DNA of 64,000 nucleotides from Hyparrhenia diplandra. Its lineage: Eukaryota; Streptophyta; Magnoliopsida; Poales; Poaceae. Under the pieces are notes generated by a model, which worked only from the letters and a program-made list of their open reading frames with translations, searched no databases and was not told the DNA's origin. The position numbers and the translations under genes are program-made. Shown here in pieces: positions 57,198 to 64,000 of this stretch. Location of the stretch: positions 151,571 to 215,570 of the forward strand of contig JADLZK010007652.1 of NCBI GenBank assembly GCA_015847255.1. The letters are read 5' to 3'. Every line of letters starts with the position of its first letter. Within the stretch, counting starts at the first letter, position 1.

Positions 57198-57356
57198 GGA
57201 TGAAAAAACCAGGGAGAACATGATCCTCAGGAACCCGATGCAGGGGGCGACTCATACTACAAAGTTGAGCTCATCGCCCAGGGGGGTGATCTCCACCCGT
57301 GTGTCACCGAATGGATCTTTTCATCCAGCGAGGACGTGCGCCGGGAGAAGGGGGGA
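57198..57356 (+). mobile_element. Extra copy of Gypsy 3' internal end, left of the left LTR
   Basis: 'gagaacatgatcctc-ggaacccg' through 'agcgaggacgtgcgc...gggggga' matches 60386-60534, the normal sequence before the right LTR. The element is therefore internal-LTR-internal-LTR, a remnant of a tandem or unequally recombined pair. Confidence 0.8.
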
Positions 57357-57932
57357 TGTCACGACCCAGAAATAGGGCCTGGGGAGGACAGGCCCGACGG
57401 CACAAGGGCGCCAATGCCCGCCTCGGGCTCGCGACACGCGCCCCCGCCGCCGCCCCTCCATTCCGCGGATTCTTCTAAGAACTAATTCGGAGATAAAGGA
57501 GGAAAATATCTAGGATTATCTTTAGGTGTTTTGGTGTGCAAGGGGCTATCTCATCTATAAGGGAGACCCTTAATAGGAAATAAATAAATAGGACATGCTT
57601 GTAAAAGGTATTCCAATCTATAAGGAAACCTTTAGAGAGATTGCTTGAGATACAAGTCCCAATAGCCGGGCTATATAAGTAAGGGGTCCAGTAATCTTTC
57701 AGGGCAACAAGCAATAAAGAAAATTTATCCCAATCTCTCTTCCTCTCTCTCTCGCGCCGCCCCTTCCCTGCCCTCGCCGCCGCGCACACGCGCGCCCCGA
57801 CCAAGCGCCCGCCGCCGCGCCTCCCGGCCGGCCGCGGCCGCCGCCACCACCTCCACCCCCGCCGCCTCCTCCTCCACCCTCCCAATTCCCAATCACGTGT
57901 CGCCTCCGGCCCAATCTAGCTGAAACCCGACA
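57357..57932 (+). mobile_element. Gypsy LTR (left)
   Basis: TGTCACGACC ... CCCGACA, 576 bp, followed by TGGTATCCGGAG at 57935, a degenerate initiator-Met primer-binding site (TGGTATCAGAGC). It pairs with the LTR at 60535-61101. Confidence 0.9.
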
Positions 57933-60534
57933 ACTGGTATCCGGAGACCACTATGATCCACCCACCACCATGGACACCGAATCCAAGACGCCGCTGAAGA
58001 ACTTGGCGTGACGAGGTCGCCAAGATCAACGCCGGGATGGACAAGATCGACGATAGGCTCTCTATCTTCTCGGGCGAGGATCTAGCAACGCTCAAACACC
58101 GTCAACAACTCCGTGAAGCCGAGATCGAGATGAGGGCAATGTTGAGACAAGAGCCCGCGACTTCATCAAGAAGCGGACTGATGGCAAGCGTAACTAGACA
58201 ATCAAGTCACCGCAAATGATCTAACGAACCCGATGAAGTGCTACTTGAAGCCTCGTGCCGCGCCAGCAGGGCGCCACCATCATGGGCGCATGCGCGCCCC
58301 CCCCCTCCACCTCCGGGCGACACCTTCGCAGCCTCGGGCTCCCCCGTCCGCACAAGCCGCCCTTCCCAACTTATGATGGAAAGGAGGATCCCTCCCATGG
58401 ATCAACCGGGCCGCGAACAATTCTTCTCGTGAGGACAAGGTACGCCAAAGAATGAAAGGTGTCTGGCACGCCTCCTATCATCTCACGTGTGGAGCTCAAA
58501 GAATGGTACATGAGGGGTCCCCAGAGAAACCAAAGGGCAGATTGGGCAAGCTTCGCCCAATATGTCAATGAGCGCTTTGGCCCAAACCTGAACGGCGCAA
58601 TCCGCCGGGTGAGCCGGGCATCACTAAGGAAGACAGTAATCGCCGATGAGTACACGTAGCAGTTCCCGGCACACGTGGCACGGCAGCAACCTCGACGACC
58701 AGCAGCAGGTCAACATCTACACAAAGAAGCTTGGGCGAACCGCTCAAGACGGACGCCGAGATGCAGAACCCCAAGGACATGGAGGCAGCCATGTTCTCGC
58801 CAGGGCATTTAACGACGCCCGCCATCCTCTACAACACCAAAGAAGCCAAAGACCGGGCGGCGACGTGGCCCTCGCGCTCGCCCTCGCTAGCCGCCCCCCC
58901 CCCCCCTTCGCCGCCAAAGAAACGACTCGGCCGCTCAAACGGCCGACACCAGAGGAGATGACGGAACGACGCAAGGCCGTCGACTCCGCTTCAATCGCGT
59001 GACGAGCCGCTCACGGGTCACAAGTGCAAGCATCTCTTCGACATTACGATCTTCAACGACTACACCGACGACACGACAAACGCCCCACTAGCGGATGTCA
59101 AAGAGGAGCCACCGATCCAAGGTCCTCACCGGGACCCCCGACTCCCTGCAGACGTGGTGCTCATTTCTCTACCTCGCCGGTATGATCTCGTGCACGCGCC
59201 AACATCATCGCCGACTGAGCGACGCGACAACTACATCGACCCCCGCGTATGGTGACCACGGGCAGGCCTCCGGACTCAGCCAAGGCGTGGGCCGATCACC
59301 ACCGCGGCACCGCCACGCCTACATGTCGCGCCGCCACCTTGACATGCCACACTACGCCGACAGCAAAGACGCCCGACATCGACGCCTCACGTCATGCCAC
59401 ACGGGGCGAGGATCGCCGACGTCATCCTTGGCATGCCTTGGTCGGCAAGCCTGGGACGTGTGACGTGGGACTTCGCGACCCACGAGCTGCAGCGTGACTA
59501 CCGCGAGGGTCATCCGACGCACGTTCACTTCGCCCCCCCTCCAAAGATAGGGCGCCCCCAGTCCCGCCTCGCCGTCGTCGGCATCTTCACGACATCCGAC
59601 GCCCGCGACTCGGCTTGGGAAACGTCCGAGGCATGCGACCGCCTTTGACCTCTACGACGTCCGCCGGAGTCTTCGTCCAGCCTACGACAGCTACACTGGA
59701 GGATCGCACCTATGCCGCATCGCCCTCGACGTCACCACAGGCGACGCCGCTCCAAAGATGGACGCCTGAGGACGGCCTCCCGCTCTTCGACGGCCGATTC
59801 TACCTCCCTCCCTTCTTCTCCATCGCTTGCAGACCCGGGCGGCCTTCCACCGTGGAGGAGTTCGAAGGACTAACTTCCTCGCCTTTGGCGCCTACACGAC
59901 GGAGCCAACTCGATCGAACCAACCGCCATCCGTTAGGGCGTATGTGGCCACGACACCACAATGTTGGCCCAGCCAGGTCGTCTTCCTCGACGGCATGGAT
60001 CGCCTCTTCCTCACAGTCGACAACGTCCACAGCTATGATGCGTAGAGGGGTGTCCACCAGCCTTTCGCCTCTCTATTCGACACGGTTCCTTCATGTGCAG
60101 ACGATGTTGAACTTGGTCGCCACTCCTCCTACTCGCCCGAGAATTCATTATCCGCGCCCCGCCTTTTCGTCAACGCTCCACCCAATGAGCGTTTTTTGTT
60201 CCCGGAGAGCCCCCCCGCCGACATGGTGCATCAAAGATATTGATGTGGGCATTCCAAGGGAGCTTCTACCGGTAGCCCGTCGTCGACACCGCCTTCTCCA
60301 GGACGCAGCTTCACCGCTACATCTACCACGGCTACATCGCAACCTTCACTATCTCCCCGGAGTTCGATCCCCTGCGAACCAGTGGAGAACATGATCCTCG
60401 TGAACCCGCATTGTGGGCTTACTCATACTACAAGGTTGAGCTCATCGCCTGTGGGCAACCGATCTCCACCTGTGTGTCACCGAATGGATTTCATCCATCC
60501 AGCGAGGACGCGCCTCGGGCCGGAGAAGGGGGGA
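57933..60534 (+). pseudogene. Degenerate Gypsy internal region with gag remnant
   Basis: Scattered gag similarity: a FPTYDGKEDP-like start (LPTYDGKEDP, about 58360-58390), then in shifting frames CEQFF-, ASYHLTGAAQ- and WYM-like pieces up to about 58800, with a late gag motif EPLKTDAEMQNPKDMEAAM near 58735-58790. No intact protease, reverse transcriptase or integrase was found. The 259-codon open frame at 59615-60394 has no recognisable motif. Frequent short deletions, not only stops, have scrambled the frame. Confidence 0.65.
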
Positions 60535-61101
60535 TGTCACGACCTGTGAAATAGGGCCCAGAGGACAGGCCCGACGGCACAAGGGGCCAGCCGGCGCCCT
60601 CGGACTCGCACACACACGCCGCCCCTCCATTCCGCGGATTCTTCGGCAACTAATTCTGAGATAAAGGAGGAAAATATCTAGGATTATCTTTAGGTGTTTT
60701 GGTGTGCAAGGGGCTATCTCATCTATAAGGGAGACCCTTAATAGGAAATAAATAAATAGGACATGCTTGTAAAAGGTATTCCAATCTATAAGGAAACCTT
60801 TAGAGAGATTGCTTGAGATACAAGTCCCAATAGCCTGCTATATAAGTAAGGGGTCCGTGAATCTTTCGTGGCAACAAGCAATAAAGAAAATTTATCCCAA
60901 TCTCTTCCTTCTCTCTCAAGGGCCGCCCCTTCCGCCCTCGCTGCCAAGACGCTACAAGACGCTGCTGGGCTGCCCGACCAGCGCCGCCAAGGCTCCCGGC
61001 CGGCAAGGCAGCCGCCGCCGCCACCTCCACCCGCCTCCCTCCTCCACCCTCCCAATTCCCAATCTACATGTCGCCTCCGCCCAATCTAGCCGAACCCGAC
61101 A
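60535..61101 (+). mobile_element. Gypsy LTR (right)
   Basis: TGTCACGACC ... CCCGACA, 567 bp, collinear with 57357-57932 with several small indels concentrated in the GC-rich part (60570-60620 and 60930-61070). Followed directly by CACTA interior sequence. Confidence 0.9.
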
Positions 61102-61218
61102 ATAACCTTTTTAATTTGAAATCGCTTTAGAGCCTTAAACAACCAACTTAGACTCGGTTTTGTATAATATATGAGGAACCGATTGAAAACTTGATACCAA
61201 TATAAAAGAATAGTGTAG

Positions 61219-61533
61219 CGAATTGGCTTGTAGTCCAATGGTAGGGCGGTCCAGTTGAGACGCTACCCACCGTGGTTCAAATCCCGGGTGCTCAGACCTT
61301 TTCCCCGGGATTTTCCCAGATTTACCGCGCTATGCATTAAGTGGTAAGCGACGCTCCGGCCGACGACGCTGGCCGCCATTGGTGACTTCGAGAATCTCCG
61401 TGATCCGCCGGTGCTCGGCCCTTCGGAGGTGCTCATATGGGTAGGGTTTGCGTGACGTGTGTTTATAGAGGTGAGTGTGCGCACGTGTTGTGAGCGCCCT
61501 GTTGGTTGTAATCGTGTCATTCTAAAAAAAATA
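61219..61533 (+). mobile_element. tRNA-derived SINE
   Basis: A 15-bp target duplication, aaaagaatagtgtag, lies at 61204-61218 and 61534-61548. The head has a tRNA-type A box (gtccaatggtagggcgg) and B box (ggttcaaatcccg). The body ends 'tgagtgtgcgcacgtg...ttgtaatcgtgtcattct' with an A-rich tail, like known grass SINEs. It is inserted in the CACTA interior, just before that element's own tRNA-like module. Confidence 0.9.
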
Positions 61534-61610
61534 AAAAGAATAGTGTAGTGGTAAGACCAGAGACACACAATTGTAGGTTGCGAAGTTCAAATTCGGCCGG
61601 CCACATATAT
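61534..61610 (+). other. tRNA-like module in CACTA element
   Basis: 'agtgtagtggtaagaccaga' (A-box-like) and 'gcgaagttcaaattcggcc' (B-box-like) lie about 30 nt apart. It is the third copy of the module seen at 1505 and 49180, each at the same place in related CACTA interiors. Confidence 0.6.
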
Positions 61611-61930
61611 GCAAAAAAAAAAAAACTATAAAAATGTCACTTAGGTGGAGATGAGTGGGCGCTGGTGGGAGGCCTCCCCTTGAAAAAAATTGCTATTATT
61701 TTTGGAGTTTTTTTTTTTTTTTTGCCATTTTCTTTGCCGAGTGTTAGCGTTGGCTGGTGGGGGCCTCCTCTCTAAAAAAAAAAAAGCTATTATTTTTAGG
61801 TTTTTCTCATTTTCTTTGTCGAAAGTGTTTTGTCTGCCTAAAAAATAACACTCCATAAAGAGGCATTTGCCGACTAATTCTTTTGTCGAGTGCAACTGCC
61901 GAAAGTGTATTAGGCACTCGGCAAAGCTAA

Positions 61931-62155
61931 GAAATCCAGTAGTGTTCCTTGATATACTCAAGCCTTTTTCAAGAAAGAGAACAAAATTGTGGCCGTTAGG
62001 TGTTTACAGCCATGACGCCGAGCTTCAACCCGAATGCACCTGGAAATCCAGTAGTGTTCCTTGATATTTTGGAGCCTTTTTCAAGAAAGAAAAAGAATGG
62101 CCGTTGGGTACGTGTTTACAGCCATGACACCGAGCTATCCGAACCCGAATGCACC
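61931..62155. repeat. 112-bp tandem duplication at the CACTA right end
   Basis: The last 14 bp of the CACTA element plus about 98 bp of flank ('ttccttgatat...aatgcacctg') is repeated from 62043. The repeated unit therefore includes a transposon terminus without a transposon. Confidence 0.85.
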
Positions 62156-63100
62156 TGCCTCAAACGTGACAAATGGGAATCCGTCGTGGCCGTGAATGCC
62201 GGAAGAAGATCCAGAGGCCGGCCGGCACCGAACTGTAATGCACCCGCGCGTGTCATCAACGTTGACGAGTAAATTGCATTGTTTTAGGACGAATGGGGAC
62301 GAGCCGCCGGTGCGTTTGTCGTCTTCATGTGCGGTGGGGGTGTGGGGGCCGGATCACGGACTACCCACGGGGAGGAAGAAGGCCGGATGGAGTGGCGGTG
62401 CTGGAGCTGGACTCCATTGCTGCTGCTTGGCATTTGGCAATTCTGCTAGGCCGTTTCCTTTGAAGTGAGCCGGAAGCACACAACAGCTAACGCCGTGGCT
62501 GTGTGGTATCTATCGTCTCGGCGCACTGACTGTGATACCACCAATGTTCATTCACTGCAAATAAGCGCCAGTAAACTGACTGCCAAGTGCCAACAATCAA
62601 CCAGGAAGGACGAGGAGGAAAGCTCCGAACAGTAAGTTCAATCATAGAATCTGTTCGGGTGATTTAACAAGTCGGCTGATTCCAGCTGATTTAATAAGAT
62701 TGTGCGAGAGAAAATAAACCGAAATAAGCCGAGAGAAAGGCAACCTAAACAGACTCATAGATGATGGTTATGCACAGGTCGCACCAAAGCTTTGAGGCAC
62801 CAATTAATAAGTCCTTGTCAATCTCGTACATACAAATGAAAAATATCGTTCTCACTCTTCGGCCTCATGTACGTAGTATATAATAACAAAACGCTTTCGG
62901 CTGTGAGTCTGTGACAGCCCTATTCGCACGCCATGAAAGTTAAAACGTTGCTGTGAAAGGATCTTTGAACGCGTAAATTAAGCAGATCTCATTTCACTGG
63001 TTTTACTCTGTTGCTCAATTACAGTTTCTGCTTGTCTTCTCTGTAAATGATTCTGTCAATCATGACAAACATTTTGTTTGATGCACTAAAATTAATACGA
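61985..63100. repeat. Displaced distal upstream region of NPF copy B
   Basis: Collinear with 16486-17200 upstream of copy A (see that entry). It ends the 18-kb insertion block that starts near 44.0 kb. No coding region seen. Confidence 0.75.
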
Positions 63101-63230
63101 GGAGGTGGATACGTATTGTTTAATGGCAGACGATCAAATAAAAATACAAGGAAAGAACTATAAGCTCAGTTGCTCATATATATATATTCAAAGGCAGTAA
63201 GCACTCGGGTAGTGCATATATTTCCACATG

Positions 63231-63293
63231 TGCCGACATAATTAATGTTTTTTGAACCGCTGGCCGACATAACTAATGTTTTTTGAACCGCTG
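63231..63293. repeat. 31-bp tandem duplication
   Basis: 'gccgacataattaatgtttt' + 'ttgaaccgctg' occurs twice with one base difference. The 'tttttgaaccgctg' end resembles a plant LINE/MITE terminus. The stretch 63100-63230 has nothing recognisable. Confidence 0.85.
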
Positions 63294-63304
63294 GACAAGG
63301 AAGA

Positions 63305-63951
63305 TGTTAGGCACTGTTTGAGCGTGATCGTGTCCGTGTGTCTCTGTAGCAATTAGCATGAAGTATTGCTTTTCGCTCAGCGTAAAATGAATTGGGATGA
63401 AGTTAGTTTGGAGTAGCTTTCAATAGTTCCGGCCACGTAGTATCACACGCGTATTGTTTTGTATAGTGATTCACATCCTACTTGTAATACTAGGATTTAA
63501 GATAGTCTTCTATTAGGGCTTTCAGTTCTATATTATGACTGATTATGACCCGTGTGTAGAATTCTGTTAAGCGTAGGATGGATGTGTAGAATCCTACCAA
63601 GCAGGGCTCCTACTTGCATGTATGGGTCTCTTGGAGGCCATAGGCATTAAACTAAGCTAACACAGGGGTCTTATTCAAGGCTTTTAGGTAAAATCAGTGG
63701 GTCCTAGAGGGATGGGTTGTGGGAAAGCAATAATGAATTGTACCATTTCAGAGTTTGCTTTTAGAACTTGTGACCGGTTTCACAAAAATTTGATATATTG
63801 CCGTGATTTCTTCAACATCGTTATCTAGTTTGTTTTCTACAAGATTTATCTACACCGTTCTTAGTACGTTGCATGTTTGTGTTATACTCGCAATATCATT
63901 TCAAAGATCTGGAAAACGGATACCCATAACTAGTAAAATTAGATTCTAACA
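63305..63951 (+). mobile_element. Copia-type 5' LTR and start of element (runs off window)
   Basis: Inverted ends TGTTAG (63305-63310) and CTAACA (63946-63951) enclose 647 bp. TGGTATC follows at 63954, the start of an initiator-Met primer-binding site. The interior is cut by the end of the window at 64000. Confidence 0.75.
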
Positions 63952-64000
63952 AGTGGTATCCCATAGAGAATACCAATCACTAGTCCCACTAGATGACATC

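Larger units (their letters stand above)
56160..61944. mobile_element. CACTA element of the 'TTTGCCGAGTG' type with nested Gypsy and SINE
   Basis: The left end CACTACCGGAATCCGCG (56160) pairs with the right end GAAATCCAGTAGTG (to 61944). Subterminal repeats 'tttgccgagtg' / 'cactcggcaaag' fill both ends (56175-56345 and 61730-61925). The flanking trinucleotides (AGT left, TTC right) differ, so the target duplication has been lost or one end is displaced. The interior contains the same 'gacctgggatgaaaaa' / 'ataacctttttaatttgaa' unit as the 783-1988 CACTA, broken by a rearranged Gypsy element, and a SINE at 61219-61533. Confidence 0.8.

Noticed and set aside
61219..61300. Functional tRNA gene
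   Set aside because: The A and B boxes belong to a SINE head. There is no complete cloverleaf, and a SINE body with a target duplication follows.
1..64000. CRISPR arrays, operons, bacterial defence or phage genes
   Set aside because: The repeats are eukaryotic transposon repeats. Genes have GT-AG introns and TATA promoters, and no prokaryotic gene organisation is visible.

Overview
This window is plant nuclear DNA, almost certainly from a grass (Poaceae). The base composition is a mosaic of very GC-rich gene and transposon 5' ends in AT-rich spacer. It carries grass-type CACTA, Mutator, Stowaway, Helitron, SINE, LINE, Copia and Gypsy elements, and it has GT/AG-intron genes. I saw no bacterial, organellar, rRNA, tRNA-gene or CRISPR content. 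The species cannot be named from sequence alone.

The only full-length host genes are two tandem, same-strand (minus) copies of an NRT1/PTR-family transporter of the NPF3.1 type. Copy A spans 16211 down to 11338 (3 exons, 611 codons) and copy B spans 43796 down to 39946 (3 exons, 610 codons). Exon phases, promoter TATA positions, downstream spacer (about 300-562 versus 39455-39900) and distal upstream sequence (about 16486-17200 versus 61985-63030) all match. The duplicated unit was therefore a gene plus flanks, later pushed apart by transposons. Copy B carries two compensating 1-bp indels that replace about 20 residues of a highly conserved family motif, and about 18 kb of nested elements split its upstream region.

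Layout: 1-5640, downstream spacer of unit A holding a 5'-truncated LINE that itself contains a CACTA element and a Mutator-type MITE. 5700-11315, a composite insertion with a plus-strand Ulp1-type protease pseudogene and, on the minus strand, UDP-glucose:glycoprotein glucosyltransferase exons spliced in frame to an unrelated exon. 11338-17200, NPF copy A and its upstream region, with a 1.6-kb retroposon and a Stowaway MITE in intron 2. 18269-27000, a CACTA end and a Helitron whose 3' end is at 18506; rightward it holds exon fragments of an aldo-keto reductase, a lipin-type phosphatidate phosphatase and unrecognised genes, with a promoter-like 5' end near 26.77 kb. 27000-37721, gene-poor DNA with two related LTRs in opposite orientation, a 3.9-kb Gypsy LTR with an accessory ORF, and an LTR of another Gypsy family. 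37730-39400, unclassified repeats. 39410-44000, NPF copy B with a complete 1.2-kb Helitron in intron 2. 44057-61944, a transposon block: MITE, GC-rich degenerate repeat, a Helitron from 49632 carrying a PTI1-like kinase exon, and a CACTA element (56160-61944) filled with a rearranged Gypsy element and a SINE. 61945-63300, the displaced distal upstream region of copy B. 63305-64000, a Copia LTR and primer-binding site running off the window.

The biology is that of a local transporter-gene duplication being reshaped by transposons. The Helitron and Ulp1-containing units collect exons of unrelated genes behind promoter-like sequences, all on the minus strand, the same strand as the NPF genes. 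I found no clear new multi-gene system. The strongest novelty candidates are the frame-swapped motif in NPF copy B, the in-frame UGGT chimera, the multi-gene Helitron, and tRNA-like modules inside CACTA elements.
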